From NCBI GenBank assembly GCA_023475025.1, contig JAMCWB010000027.1:1-53361 (forward strand): DNA of 53,361 nt. Direction: 5' to 3'. The stretch's first letter is position 1, and the number at the start of each line of letters is the position of its first letter. Positions 17,575 through 27,157 of this stretch are shown here, one piece after another. The translations under genes and the position numbers were made by a program. Source of the stretch: Gammaproteobacteria bacterium. GTDB lineage: Bacteria > Pseudomonadota > Gammaproteobacteria > Pseudomonadales > Pseudomonadaceae. The notes beneath the pieces were generated by a model. The model saw only the letters and a program-made list of their open reading frames with translations, did no database searches and was not told the origin of the DNA.

Positions 17575-18018
17575 ATGCCCAGCAAGGCCAAAGAAAAAAA
17601 CTCCATGTTGATCCGTAGTTTCGTTCCCTACAAGGAAGCCAAGGGCGAAGAGTACATGAACGAGCGACAGCTCGAGCATTTCGCCGAAATCCTCAACGGC
17701 TGGAAGCGGGAGCTGATGGAAGAGGTTGATCGCACCGTGCACCACATGAAGGACGATGCTGCCAACTTCCCCGATCCGGCTGACCGCGCCAGCCAGGAAG
17801 AAGAATTCAGCCTGGAGCTGCGCACCCGTGACCGCGAGCGCAAATTGATCAAGAAGATTGACCAGACGTTGCAGCGTATCGAAGATGACGACTATGGCTT
17901 CTGCGATTCCTGCGGCATCGAGATTGGCATCCGTCGTCTTGAGGCGCGTCCGACTGCGACCCTGTGCATTGACTGCAAAACGCTGGCGGAAATCAAGGAA
18001 CGCCAGACAGGTAGCTGA
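17575..18018 (+). CDS. dksA: RNA polymerase-binding transcription factor DksA
   Basis: 147 residues. The long coiled-coil (about 35-110) carries the tip DPADRAS, whose Asp and Ala residues reach the RNA polymerase active site. The Cys4 zinc finger CDSC...CIDC follows (about 116-140). With ppGpp it lowers rRNA promoter activity and raises amino-acid promoter activity; the four rrn promoters at 306-679 have the GC-rich discriminators it acts on. GAGGGG lies before the ATG. The N-terminal 25 residues differ from other DksA proteins, as is usual. Next gene gluQRS starts 71 bases later. Confidence 0.97.
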   Translation: MPSKAKEKNSMLIRSFVPYKEAKGEEYMNERQLEHFAEILNGWKRELMEEVDRTVHHMKDDAANFPDPADRASQEEEFSLELRTRDRERKLIKKIDQTLQRIEDDDYGFCDSCGIEIGIRRLEARPTATLCIDCKTLAEIKERQTGS

Positions 18019-18089
18019 TCACCAGCGCTATTACCGGGCAGCCATCCCAGCAGATAACTGCCCGGCATGTCATTTCGGACCGGTCTCTC

Positions 18090-18992
18090 ATGGCAGCAGC
18101 TGACAGCGGCTACATTGGCCGTTTCGCCCCGACCCCCAGCGGTTATCTGCACTTCGGTTCCCTGCTGGCCGCGCTGGCCAGTTACCTCGATGCCCGACAG
18201 GCTGGCGGCCAATGGTTGCTGCGCATCGAAGATCTCGACACCCCGCGCAACTTGCCCGGTGCTGACCAGCACATCCTGCATACCTTGGACGCCTTTGGCC
18301 TGCACTGGGATGGTCCGGTCATCTGGCAGTCCCGACGGCTCGAATATTACAATTCATTGCTTGCCGACTGGCTGCAGCGGGACCTGGCTTTCTACTGCAA
18401 CTGCTCACGCCAGGATCTCAAGCCTTTTGCCGGCGTATACCCTGGCACTTGCCGGCAACGGCATCTCCCTGCTGACCCGAGCCACGCCATCCGGGTGCGC
18501 GTTGATGGCCGCCTGATAAGGGTCAGCGATCGCCTGCAGAAGCCTGTGGAAGTTTGTCTGAGCACCGACCCTGGTGACTTTGTGGTGCGCCGGCGTGATG
18601 GCATCATTGCCTACCAGTTGGCAGTGGTCGCTGACGATGTAGCGCAAGGCATTACCGATATTGTGCGCGGCGCCGACCTGCTTGACTCAACAGCGCGCCA
18701 ACTCTGGCTCTATCACTTGCTGTCGGCACCTGTACCACGCTACCTGCATATCCCCCTGCTGCTGCAAAGCGACGGCAACAAACTGAGCAAACGCCTGGGC
18801 TCGACTCCCCTTGAGGCGAACCAGGCACCCGCCCTGTTGTTTCAGGCCCTGCACACTCTAGCCCAGCAACCACCGGCCGAACTACAACAGGCACCGGTCA
18901 AGGAACAGCTCGATTGGGCCATCGCCCACTGGCAGCCGGGGCATTTACCAACAGCCGGGCAATTCAGCGAATTGTTCCGCGCCAGCCACTGA
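18090..18992 (+). CDS. gluQRS: Glutamyl-Q tRNA(Asp) synthetase
   Basis: A 300-residue truncated glutamyl-tRNA synthetase without the anticodon-binding domain. It activates glutamate and attaches it to queuosine in tRNA(Asp). The class I motifs are PTPSGYLHFGS (HIGH-like, residues 14-24) and KLSKR (KMSKS-like). A zinc site is suggested by CNC near residue 110 and the Tyr-x3-Cys that follows. It sits downstream of dksA, as in many gammaproteobacteria. Confidence 0.95.
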   Translation: MAAADSGYIGRFAPTPSGYLHFGSLLAALASYLDARQAGGQWLLRIEDLDTPRNLPGADQHILHTLDAFGLHWDGPVIWQSRRLEYYNSLLADWLQRDLAFYCNCSRQDLKPFAGVYPGTCRQRHLPADPSHAIRVRVDGRLIRVSDRLQKPVEVCLSTDPGDFVVRRRDGIIAYQLAVVADDVAQGITDIVRGADLLDSTARQLWLYHLLSAPVPRYLHIPLLLQSDGNKLSKRLGSTPLEANQAPALLFQALHTLAQQPPAELQQAPVKEQLDWAIAHWQPGHLPTAGQFSELFRASH

Positions 18993-19081
18993 GCTTGGCA
19001 ACTGACGCCGGCCTGTTTACCATCGTCATTTACCTGAACCAGGGTGCTGCGACATGCACACCACCACGCAACGAGAACCGC

Positions 19082-19258
19082 ATGTATATTTACCGCCTGG
19101 TACTGCTGCTGGTGATCGGCATTTACCTGTTTTCCCCAGCCATTATGGACTGGTGGATTCAACCCAATGACGCCTGGTATCGGCCCTATGTACTCTGGCT
19201 GATCCTGGTAATTGCCGGCATGTTGCTGCAGAGTCCGAAAGATGCCGACGAGCTTTGA
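19082..19258 (+). CDS. cbrX: CbrX small membrane protein
   Basis: 58 residues with two hydrophobic helices (about 3-20 and 33-50) and a short charged tail. It overlaps the start of cbrA by 17 bases in another frame. In P. putida and related species a small gene, cbrX, in this position is translationally coupled to cbrA; length and overlap fit. The ribosome site before it is modest (AACGAGAACC). The open frame extends upstream to 18914 inside gluQRS, but that part is not hydrophobic and is probably not translated. Confidence 0.75.
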   Translation: MYIYRLVLLLVIGIYLFSPAIMDWWIQPNDAWYRPYVLWLILVIAGMLLQSPKDADEL

Positions 19259-22190
19259 CCTCAGTCAGCTACTGCTGATCAGTATTGCCTACCTGATGAC
19301 CCTGTTCGGGGTCGCCTGGATCACCGAGCGCGGACTGCTACCACAGGCGCTGTTGCGTCACCCGCTGGTGTACACCCTGTCACTCGGTGTCTATGCCAGT
19401 GCCTGGGCCTTCTATGGCACCGTCGGGCTGGCCTATGAATACGGCTACGGATTTCTCAGTTACTACCTGGGTATCAGCGGCGCCTTCCTGCTCGCCCCGG
19501 TCTTGCTGCAACCCATTCTGCGCATTACTCGCACCTACCAGCTTTCGTCACTGGCGGATCTGTTTGCCTTTCGCTTTCGCAGTACGCTGGCCGGCACTCT
19601 GACCACGCTGTTCATGCTGATCGGGGTACTACCACTGCTGGCACTGCAGATTCAGGCCGTGGCCGACTCAGTTCAGATCCTCACCCACAGCAACAATGAG
19701 CAACTGGTTGCCTTTGGCTTCTGCGTCCTGATCATCCTGTTCGCCATCCTGTTCGGCGCCCGGCATATCTCCAACCGGGAAAAGCATGAAGGCCTGGTGG
19801 TGGCAATCGCCTTTGAATCCATCGTCAAGCTCGTTGCCATCGGCGCAGTCGGTCTATATGCCATCTATGTGGTATTCGATGGCCCCGCAGGGCTGGAAGA
19901 CTGGCTGAACAATAACCAGGAAGCCCTGCAAACCCTGCATTCCCCGCTGGATGAAGGTCCCTGGCGCACCTTGTTGCTGGTGTTCTTTGCCGCCGCAATC
20001 GTCATGCCACACATGTACCACATGGCCTTTACCGAGAACCTCAACAAGCGGGCACTGGGTACTGCCAGCTGGGGACTACCCCTGTTCCTGTTGCTGATGA
20101 GTCTGGCCGTGCCACCCATCCTCTGGGCTGGCCTGCACCTCAACGTGGCAACTGATCCGGAATACTACACGCTCGGCCTGGGTGTTACCGGAGGCGCCGA
20201 CTGGCTCAGTTTGCTGGCCTTTGTCGGCGGCCTGTCAGCCGCCAGCGGCCTGATTATCGTCATCACCCTTGCCCTCTCGGGCATGGCCTTGAATCATCTG
20301 GTACTGCCCATCTACCAACCCAGCGCCGACAACAATATCTACCGCTGGCTGCTGTGGACCCGCCGCAGCCTGATTGCCACCATCATCATGGCCAGCTTCG
20401 GCTTCTATCAACTGCTGGGCACCGAACACGGCCTGGCTAACCTGGGTATTGCCGCTTTCACGGCCACCGTGCAATTCCTGCCCGGCGCACTGTCGGTGCT
20501 CTACTGGCCACAAGCCAACCGCCGCGGCTTTATCGGTGGCATCTGTGCCGGCATGCTGGTCTGGACCTTGACCCTGCTGTTACCGCTGATCAGCGAACTC
20601 TCCGGGATCAACCTGTTCGGCCTGGAAATGCGTTTCAACCCGGATACCTGGCATCTGGCAGCCATCGCTTCACTGGCGGTCAACATTCTGGTGTTCGCAC
20701 TGGTCTCGGTATTTACCCAGCGCAGTGCCGAGGAAATCAGCGCCGCCGAAGCCTGTTCAGTGGATAACGTCAGCCGCCCGCAACGCATGGAACTGCTCGC
20801 GCACTCACCACAGGAATTTGCCCAGCAACTGGCCAAACCCTTGGGCAATGTGACCGCGCAGAAGGAAGTCGAACAGGCCCTGCGCGACCTTGGGCTGCCC
20901 TTCAATGAACGCCGGCCCTATGCCCTGCGCCGACTGCGCGACCGCCTGGAAGCCAACCTGTCTGGCCTCATGGGACCGGCCGTGGCCCAGGACATCATCG
21001 AAACCTTTCTGCCGTTCAAGCTCGACCGCCACGGCTATGTCACCGAAGACATCCACTTTATCGAAAGCCGACTGGAGGATTATCACTCGCGCCTGACCGG
21101 CCTGGCCGCCGAGCTGGACGCCCTGCGCCGTTACCACCGGCAAACCCTGCAGGACCTACCGATGGGCGTCTGCTCACTGGCCAAGGACAATGAAATCCTG
21201 ATGTGGAACCGCGCCCTGCAGCGACTGACCGGGATTGATGGCGATAGCGTGATTGGCTCCCGGCTGGGCGACTTGCCCCAGCCCTGGAATGGCCTGCTGG
21301 CAAATTTTGTCGAGGACCAGTCAGCCCACCTGCACAAACAGAAACTGCTGATTGACGGACAGACCCACTGGCTCAGCCTGCACAAGGCCGCCATTGACGA
21401 GCCGGGGCAGATCGGCAGCAGCGGCCTGGTCTTGATGATCGAAGACCAGACCGAGAACCAGATGCTGGAAGAAGAACTGATGCACTCCGAGCGCCTGGCC
21501 TCGATCGGCCGCCTGGCCGCCGGCGTGGCACATGAAATCGGCAACCCCATCACCGGTATCGCCTGCCTGGCACAAAATCTGCGCGAAGAGTCCGAACAAC
21601 CGGAAGTTCTGGAAAGTGCCGAGCAGATTGTCGAGCAAACCAAGCGGGTAACCCGCATAGTGCAATCTCTGGTCAATTTCGCCCACGTCGGCAGCCGCCA
21701 TCACAGCAGCAACGAGCCGGTCGACCTGCACGCCAGCACCAGCGAGGCCATCCATCTGTTGTCACTTAATCGGCGCGGCCCGGAGGTCAAATATGATAAC
21801 CTGTGTGATCCTGCACATTTAGCCGCCGGTGACAGCCAGCGGCTGGTGCAGGTATTGATCAACCTGTTGGGTAATGCCCGCGATGCGAGCCAGAACGGCG
21901 ACCACATCCGCATCAGCAGTGAGCAGAACGAACATCAGGTTGTGCTCAAGGTGGAAGACCAGGGCAGCGGCATTGATAAAAACATCCGCGACCGCCTGTT
22001 CGAGCCTTTCTTCACCACCAAGGAACCGGGTAGTGGTACGGGTCTCGGCTTGGCACTGGTTTACTCCATTATTGAAGAACACTACGGCCAGATTACCGTG
22101 GAAAGTCCGGCAGATCTGGTCAGCGGGCGTGGTAGCCGGTTTGTTATTACCCTGCCGCGCTTTACAAGCATGCCCGGTGCCAATGCCTGA
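19242..22190 (+). CDS. cbrA: Sensor histidine kinase CbrA with SLC5-like transporter domain
   Basis: 982 residues, the usual CbrA length. In order: an SLC5/sodium-solute-symporter domain with about 13 membrane helices (residues 5-510); a STAC-like linker and helical region (about 540-650); a PAS domain (about 655-760); a HisKA domain with the phospho-acceptor in AAGVAHEIGNP (about 775); and an ATPase domain with NLLGNARDAS, DQGSGID and GTGLGLAL. Known role: phosphorylates CbrB and controls carbon and nitrogen use in pseudomonads; the SLC5 domain transports histidine in P. putida. ATG 19242 has no strong ribosome site and lies inside cbrX, so it probably depends on coupling. The frame is open from 19212. 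Confidence 0.97.
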   Translation: MPTSFDLSQLLLISIAYLMTLFGVAWITERGLLPQALLRHPLVYTLSLGVYASAWAFYGTVGLAYEYGYGFLSYYLGISGAFLLAPVLLQPILRITRTYQLSSLADLFAFRFRSTLAGTLTTLFMLIGVLPLLALQIQAVADSVQILTHSNNEQLVAFGFCVLIILFAILFGARHISNREKHEGLVVAIAFESIVKLVAIGAVGLYAIYVVFDGPAGLEDWLNNNQEALQTLHSPLDEGPWRTLLLVFFAAAIVMPHMYHMAFTENLNKRALGTASWGLPLFLLLMSLAVPPILWAGLHLNVATDPEYYTLGLGVTGGADWLSLLAFVGGLSAASGLIIVITLALSGMALNHLVLPIYQPSADNNIYRWLLWTRRSLIATIIMASFGFYQLLGTEHGLANLGIAAFTATVQFLPGALSVLYWPQANRRGFIGGICAGMLVWTLTLLLPLISELSGINLFGLEMRFNPDTWHLAAIASLAVNILVFALVSVFTQRSAEEISAAEACSVDNVSRPQRMELLAHSPQEFAQQLAKPLGNVTAQKEVEQALRDLGLPFNERRPYALRRLRDRLEANLSGLMGPAVAQDIIETFLPFKLDRHGYVTEDIHFIESRLEDYHSRLTGLAAELDALRRYHRQTLQDLPMGVCSLAKDNEILMWNRALQRLTGIDGDSVIGSRLGDLPQPWNGLLANFVEDQSAHLHKQKLLIDGQTHWLSLHKAAIDEPGQIGSSGLVLMIEDQTENQMLEEELMHSERLASIGRLAAGVAHEIGNPITGIACLAQNLREESEQPEVLESAEQIVEQTKRVTRIVQSLVNFAHVGSRHHSSNEPVDLHASTSEAIHLLSLNRRGPEVKYDNLCDPAHLAAGDSQRLVQVLINLLGNARDASQNGDHIRISSEQNEHQVVLKVEDQGSGIDKNIRDRLFEPFFTTKEPGSGTGLGLALVYSIIEEHYGQITVESPADLVSGRGSRFVITLPRFTSMPGANA

Positions 22191-22214
22191 TCGGCACCCT
22201 GTCAGAGGTCAACC

Positions 22215-23633
22215 ATGTCGCATATTCTGGTCGTTGAAGATGAAGCCATCATTCGTACCGCACTGCGCCGGCTACTGGAGCGCAACCAGTATCAGGTCAG
22301 CGAGGCAGGTGCCGTGCATGAAGCGCAAGCACAATTCAACCTGGATGACTTTGATCTGATCATCAGCGATCTGCGCCTGCCCGGCGAACCCGGTACCGAA
22401 CTGATCCGCAAGGCCAGCAACACCCCCGTTCTGATCATGACCAGCTATGCCAGCCTGCGCTCCGCCGTAGACTCGATGAAGCTGGGTGCAGTGGACTACA
22501 TCGCCAAACCCTTTGATCATGAAGAAATGCTCGGCACAGTCGCGCGCATCCTGCAACAACGGGACGAACGCAAGGCCCGTCAGGCACAGCCGCAAGCAAC
22601 TGAACCGACGCCAGAAACCGACAAGCCGGCCGACAAAGACATGCCCATCATCGGCTCCTGCCCGCCGATGCAGACCTTGTTCAAGCGAATTCGCAAGGTT
22701 GCCCCGACCGACTCCACGGTGCTCATCCAGGGCGAGTCCGGTACCGGCAAGGAGCTGGTTGCCCGCGCCCTGCATGAACAGTCACGCCGCGCCAGTGCGC
22801 CGATGATTTCCGTCAACTGTGCGGCAATCCCGGAAACCCTGATCGAATCAGAACTGTTCGGCCATGAAAAAGGCGCCTTTACCGGCGCTACCGCAGGCCG
22901 TACCGGCCTGGTTGAAGCGGCTGATGGCGGCACCCTGTTTCTGGATGAAATCGGTGAGCTTCCGCTGGAGGCCCAGGCGCGCCTGCTGCGCGTACTGCAG
23001 GAGGGTGAAATTCGCCGGGTCGGCTCGGTACAATCGAACAAGGTCGATGTGCGCCTGGTTGCCGCCACCCACCGTAACCTCAAAGCCATGGCTCGCCAGG
23101 GCCTGTTCCGTGAAGACCTTTTCTACCGCCTGAACGTCATCGAGCTGCGCCTGCCCCCCCTGCGTGAGCGCGGTGATGACGTCATGCTGATTGCCGAAGC
23201 CCTGCTGGCACGTGCCGCACGCAATATGCAGACAGGCCCGTTGCACTTTACCCCGGAAGCAGCCGAAGCAATCCGGCATTACACCTGGCCCGGTAACGTG
23301 CGCGAACTGGAAAATGCCGTGGAGCGTGCGGCCATCATGTGTGATGACAGCGACATCTCTACCGAGCTGCTGGGTATCGAGCCAGACCTGGATTACGAGC
23401 GCACGTCACAAGCAACCAGCGCCCTGGAAACCATGCGCAACAGTGAGCCCAGCGTCAGCCAGGAACCGACCGAAGACCTGTCGCTGGAAGATTACTTCCA
23501 GCACTTCGTCCTCGAGCACCAGGAACACATGACGGAGACCGAGCTGGCACAGAAGCTTGGCATCAGCAGAAAGTGCCTGTGGGAGCGTCGCCAACGCCTG
23601 GGTATTCCACGTAAGAAAGCCAGCCAGTCATAA
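22215..23633 (+). CDS. cbrB: Sigma54-dependent response regulator CbrB
   Basis: A 472-residue NtrC-type regulator. The receiver domain carries the phospho-Asp in DLIISDLRLPG (about D54). The AAA+ domain has GESGTGKE (about 174) and the sigma54-contact loop GAFTGA (about 221). The C-terminal Fis-type helix-turn-helix includes LAQKLGISRKCLWERRQRLG. It is the partner of CbrA, 24 bases downstream, with AGAGG before the ATG. Its main known target, the sRNA gene crcZ, follows directly with a sigma54 promoter. Confidence 0.97.
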   Translation: MSHILVVEDEAIIRTALRRLLERNQYQVSEAGAVHEAQAQFNLDDFDLIISDLRLPGEPGTELIRKASNTPVLIMTSYASLRSAVDSMKLGAVDYIAKPFDHEEMLGTVARILQQRDERKARQAQPQATEPTPETDKPADKDMPIIGSCPPMQTLFKRIRKVAPTDSTVLIQGESGTGKELVARALHEQSRRASAPMISVNCAAIPETLIESELFGHEKGAFTGATAGRTGLVEAADGGTLFLDEIGELPLEAQARLLRVLQEGEIRRVGSVQSNKVDVRLVAATHRNLKAMARQGLFREDLFYRLNVIELRLPPLRERGDDVMLIAEALLARAARNMQTGPLHFTPEAAEAIRHYTWPGNVRELENAVERAAIMCDDSDISTELLGIEPDLDYERTSQATSALETMRNSEPSVSQEPTEDLSLEDYFQHFVLEHQEHMTETELAQKLGISRKCLWERRQRLGIPRKKASQS

Positions 23634-23679
23634 AGCAGCAATGAACCTGATCGGGTAGCGGTGCACAACCTTGATGGAG

Positions 23680-23764
23680 TGTTACCTGTTACCCGCACAT
23701 TCATCCCGGATGTGCTACCCCCTCATCAGCACCAGGTAACACTTTATCGAGTTGATCGGTAACA
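23680..23764 (+). promoter_or_regulatory. Candidate CbrB upstream activator sites
   Basis: A cluster of related 6-mers: TGTTAC at 23680-23685 and 23687-23692, TGCTAC at 23713-23718, and the complementary GTAACA at 23736-23741 and 23759-23764. They lie about 75-160 bases upstream of the sigma54 -24 element, the right place for an NtrC-type activator. CbrB is reported to bind TGTTAC/GTAACA-type repeats at crcZ; which of these pair into functional dyads cannot be told from sequence. Confidence 0.65.
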
Positions 23765-23837
23765 CAACCCCGGCCCCGCCACCTACCACCTCGCCACCAA
23801 AATATATAAAGCATTGTTTTTAAAGGGATTACAAAAG

Positions 23838-23854
23838 TTGGCACGGCTTCTGCT
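23838..23854 (+). promoter_or_regulatory. Sigma54 promoter of crcZ
   Basis: TTGGCACGGCTTCTGCT fits the -24/-12 consensus TGGCAC-N5-TTGC, with GG at 23840-23841 and GC at 23852-23853 exactly ten bases apart. Predicted start near 23865. An NtrC-class activator is required, which fits cbrB just upstream. Confidence 0.85.
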
Positions 23855-23864
23855 TTATATCTGG

Positions 23865-24209
23865 CACAAGAATAATAAAAACCAGAAACATAATAAAAAC
23901 AACATCAGCTCCACACACAATAACAACAAGACGTGCGTAGCGAAGCAAACTGATTTTTTTGGAGAATGGTATTTCCACCGCAGACAGGATGTCTGACCGG
24001 AATGAGAACAATAAAAATTGCCCGAGCAATTGACCGATCCGGCGCCAAGACGGCACAACGTGAACAACTAAGCTTCCAAAGCAATCCGTTTGTTTTTGTA
24101 ACCCGGGATGGGTTTGGGATTGCGGCTTTGCCGCAACTGCCTACAAAAACAATAACAGCTCATAACAACAAAAATAAAAATACCATTGAGGGGAGTTTCG
24201 ACTCCCCTT
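23865..24209 (+). ncRNA. crcZ: CrcZ small RNA, Hfq/Crc antagonist
   Basis: About 345 bases with no credible protein, between cbrB and pcnB, where P. aeruginosa has crcZ. It is loaded with A-rich CA motifs (AAnAAnAA) at about 23869-23880, 23889-23903, 23918-23930, 24006-24016, 24145-24160 and 24163-24180. In Pseudomonas, CrcZ titrates Hfq (with Crc) from catabolic mRNAs and relieves catabolite repression. A hairpin (TTGCGGC / GCCGCAA) sits near 24120-24135. The 3' end is placed at the last hairpin (24188-24209). Ends are inferred. Confidence 0.88.
24188..24209 (+). terminator. Hairpin at the 3' end of crcZ
   Basis: Stem AGGGGAGT / ACTCCCCT closed by a stable TTCG tetraloop (24197-24200), followed by TTGAGCTTTCT. 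The T-run is broken, so termination may be partial, allowing read-through toward pcnB. Confidence 0.6.
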
Positions 24210-24330
24210 GAGCTTTCTCCCCGCCTATCATTCAAATCCCCTGCAAATCAAGCTAGAATGCCAAGCATTCATTGAACCCCTGCTCCTGAAGCGCACAGGG
24301 TAACCCTATGCTGGTGGATAACCCGCACCT

Positions 24331-25710
24331 ATGATCCGCAAAATCTTGCAAAAACTGCCTACCCCTTTTGGCCGACCGACGCACCATCGCACCACGCCCC
24401 AGGTGATTGCTGCCAGTCAGCACAACCTGCATCCCCGCCGCATCAGCCGGCATGCCGTCAGCGTGGTCGAACAACTGCAACGAGCCGGATATGAAGCCTA
24501 CCTGGTCGGTGGCTGTGTACGCGATCTACTCCTTGATATCGAACCCAAGGACTTTGACGTAGCGACCAGCGCCACCCCGGAAGAAGTCCGTGCCACCTTT
24601 CGCAATGCCCGTCTGATTGGCCGTCGTTTCAAACTGGCGCACGTTCGCTTTGGCCGCGAAATTATCGAAGTCGCCACCTTTCGTGCCAATCATGACAGTG
24701 ACGCTGATACCGACAGCGATGATGCCTCAGAGCTGTCACGTCAGAGCGAAAGCGGCCGCCTGCTGCGGGATAACGTCTACGGCACCTTCGAAGACGACGC
24801 CCAGCGCCGCGACTTTACGATCAATGCGCTGTTCTACAACCCGACCGATGGCCATATCCATGACTTTGCCAATGGCATTCATGACGTGCGCAATCGTCAG
24901 GTTCGCCTGATTGGCGACCCGATACGACGCTACCAGGAAGACCCGGTTCGTATGTTGCGGGCTGTTCGCTTTGCCGCCAAGCTGGATTTCGATATCGAAC
25001 CGCATACGGCTGAGCCTATTTTCGAGCTGTCAGAGCTGCTGCACGATATTCCGCCGGCGCGGCTGTTTGATGAAGTTCTCAAGTTACTGATGAGCGGCCA
25101 GGGTGAACTGACCTTTGAGCTGCTGCGCGAGCACGACCTGTTTTCGCCTCTGTTTCCGGATACCGAAGAAGCCATTGAAGCCAACCCGGATTACACCCTG
25201 GCCATGGTTCGCCAGGCCTTGCGTAACACCGACATTCGTATCCGTGAAGAGCGCCCGGTAACGCCTGCTTTCCTCTTCGCTGCGCTGCTCTGGCCAGCCT
25301 TGCCAGAGCGTATCAAGGTACTCGAAGAACAGGGCATCCCCACCATTCCGGCCCAGCAGCAAGCCGCGCAGGAACTGCTCAGCGAGCAGTGCCGGCATAC
25401 CGCAATCCCCAAACGTTTCACCATTCCCTTGCGTGAAATCTGGGATATGCAGCCCCGTCTGGAGCGCCGCAGTGGCCGCCGGGCTGACCAGCTGCTGGAG
25501 CACCCGCGCTTTCGGGCCGCCTACGACTTCCTGCTGCTGCGCGAAGCGGCCGGTGAGCAAACCCAGGGACTGGGCGACTGGTGGACAGGTTACCAGGATG
25601 CCAATGAAGATCAGCGCCGCCAGATGATCCGTGAACTGGGCTCTGAAGGCAGCGGCAAGCGTTCGCGTGGCCGCCGCAAACGCAAACCACGTCCACGTTC
25701 CAGCGACTAA
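24331..25710 (+). CDS. pcnB: Poly(A) polymerase I
   Basis: 459 residues. The nucleotidyltransferase core has LVGGCVRDLLLDIEPKDFDV (residues 56-75), where two Asp residues bind Mg. Next come RRDFTINALFYN and the RNA-binding region with RYQEDPVRMLRAVRFAAKL, then a helical C-domain. The C-terminal tail, about 25 residues of Arg and Lys, is typical of bacterial PAP rather than CCA-adding enzyme. It adds 3' oligo(A) tails that promote RNA decay. The first ATG is used; no strong ribosome site is visible. It is followed two bases later by folK. Confidence 0.95.
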   Translation: MIRKILQKLPTPFGRPTHHRTTPQVIAASQHNLHPRRISRHAVSVVEQLQRAGYEAYLVGGCVRDLLLDIEPKDFDVATSATPEEVRATFRNARLIGRRFKLAHVRFGREIIEVATFRANHDSDADTDSDDASELSRQSESGRLLRDNVYGTFEDDAQRRDFTINALFYNPTDGHIHDFANGIHDVRNRQVRLIGDPIRRYQEDPVRMLRAVRFAAKLDFDIEPHTAEPIFELSELLHDIPPARLFDEVLKLLMSGQGELTFELLREHDLFSPLFPDTEEAIEANPDYTLAMVRQALRNTDIRIREERPVTPAFLFAALLWPALPERIKVLEEQGIPTIPAQQQAAQELLSEQCRHTAIPKRFTIPLREIWDMQPRLERRSGRRADQLLEHPRFRAAYDFLLLREAAGEQTQGLGDWWTGYQDANEDQRRQMIRELGSEGSGKRSRGRRKRKPRPRSSD

Positions 25711-25712
25711 TC

Positions 25713-26210
25713 ATGCCGCGCTGTTATATCGGCCTTGGTAGCAACCAGGCCAATCCGGTCGTGCAACTGCAGCAGGCGCTCAAGGCGCTGGCTCAATTGC
25801 CTGCCAGCCAGCTGGTCGGCCAGTCGAGCCTGTATCGCAGTGCGCCCATGGGGCCACAGGATCAGCCCGATTACGTCAACGCCGTTGCCTGCCTGGAGAC
25901 CGCATTGACGCCACTGGCACTGCTCGACCAGCTGCAGGCTATCGAACAGCTGCACGGCCGGGAGCGCAAGGGTGAGCGCTGGGGGCCACGCACACTGGAT
26001 CTCGACCTGCTGCTCTACGGCAAGCAAAGCATCGACCTGCCCCGCCTGACAGTGCCACACTATGGCCTGGAACAACGCGACTTTGTGTTGCAGCCACTGG
26101 CCGAGCTGGCCCCACAGCTGGTGCTGCCCAATGGCCGCCAAATCACCGATTTGCTGCAAACCTGCGCAAGCCATGGCCTGCAACGTCTCGATCTGGTCTG
26201 GCAGGCATGA
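25713..26210 (+). CDS. folK: 2-amino-4-hydroxy-6-hydroxymethyldihydropteridine diphosphokinase
   Basis: A 165-residue HPPK of folate synthesis that transfers pyrophosphate from ATP to the pterin. Family motifs: YIGLGSNQANP near the N-terminus, DQPDYVNAVACLET, and the signature RERKGERWGPRTLDLDLLLY with the two Mg-binding Asp residues, then VPHYGLEQRDFVLQPL. It starts two bases after pcnB and is surely cotranscribed; panB follows after 147 bases. Confidence 0.96.
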   Translation: MPRCYIGLGSNQANPVVQLQQALKALAQLPASQLVGQSSLYRSAPMGPQDQPDYVNAVACLETALTPLALLDQLQAIEQLHGRERKGERWGPRTLDLDLLLYGKQSIDLPRLTVPHYGLEQRDFVLQPLAELAPQLVLPNGRQITDLLQTCASHGLQRLDLVWQA

Positions 26211-26357
26211 CCATGCAGCAGATTGATCAGCAATCATCGCCGCCACCGCGGGAAGGACACTATACTGAGCAAAGTGGTAGCATGCTGCGCCGGATAACCG
26301 GTCACCCCACAACCCAAGACATCTCGCCTCACTGAGGCCGACTTATTGGAAGCCGCC

Positions 26358-27152
26358 ATGCCTGATGTAAATCTGACAACGCTGTACAAGCTCAAGCAAT
26401 CCGGAGAAAAGATTGTTTGCCTGACGGCCTACGATGCCACCTTCGCGCACCTGGAAAGTCAGGCTGGCGTCGAGCTCATCCTGGTCGGTGATTCGCTGGG
26501 GATGGTGCTGCAGGGGCATGACAGCACCCTGCCGGTCACAGTTGCCGATATGGCCTACCATACTCGCGCGGTCAAACAGGGAAATCGCGGTGCCCTGATC
26601 ATGGCTGACCTGCCCTTTATGGCCTACGCGACGCTGGAGCAGACCCTCAGCAACAGCGCCGAGCTGATGCGCGCTGGCGCTCACATGGTCAAGCTTGAAG
26701 GTGCTGGCTGGCTGGCCGACAGCGTCACTGCGCTGGTCCAGCGTGGTATTCCGGTCTGCGCCCACCTGGGCCTGACGCCGCAGACAGTCAACGTATTGGG
26801 TGGCTACAAGGTGCAGGGGCGGGAGCAGGCACAAGCGGATGCCTTGCTGGCCGACGCTCTGGCCCTGGAAGCGGCAGGCGCCAGCTTGCTGCTGCTGGAA
26901 TGCGTTCCCAGTGAGCTGGCAACGCGCATCAGCCAGAGCACCAAAGTGCCGGTGATCGGCATTGGCGCCGGCAGCGGCACCGACGGCCAGGTACTTGTCG
27001 TACACGACATGCTCGGGCTGTCGATCAGCGGCCGGCTGCCGCGCTTCGTGAAGAACTTCATGGCCGAGACGGCGGATATTCCTGCCGCCATCAAGGCCTA
27101 TGTCGACGCTGTCAAAGCCGTTGAATTCCCCGCCCGCGAACACGAGTTCTGA
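26358..27152 (+). CDS. panB: 3-methyl-2-oxobutanoate hydroxymethyltransferase
   Basis: 264 residues. First committed step of pantothenate synthesis: adds a hydroxymethyl group from methylene-tetrahydrofolate to the valine precursor 2-oxoisovalerate. Motifs: [10 protein letters not shown], the metal-binding [18 protein letters not shown] and [14 protein letters not shown]. Its substrate comes from the ilv pathway encoded at the left of the window, and its folate cofactor from folK next door. The start is the ATG at 26358; the open frame begins with a TTG four codons earlier. panC follows after five bases. Confidence 0.96.
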   Translation: MPDVNLTTLYKLKQSGEKIVCLTAYDATFAHLESQAGVELILVGDSLGMVLQGHDSTLPVTVADMAYHTRAVKQGNRGALIMADLPFMAYATLEQTLSNSAELMRAGAHMVKLEGAGWLADSVTALVQRGIPVCAHLGLTPQTVNVLGGYKVQGREQAQADALLADALALEAAGASLLLLECVPSELATRISQSTKVPVIGIGAGSGTDGQVLVVHDMLGLSISGRLPRFVKNFMAETADIPAAIKAYVDAVKAVEFPAREHEF

Positions 27153-27157
27153 TCCCG

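Noticed and set aside
26343-27143. Minus-strand 266-codon frame over panB.
   Set aside because: Complete antisense of panB, with no independent signals.
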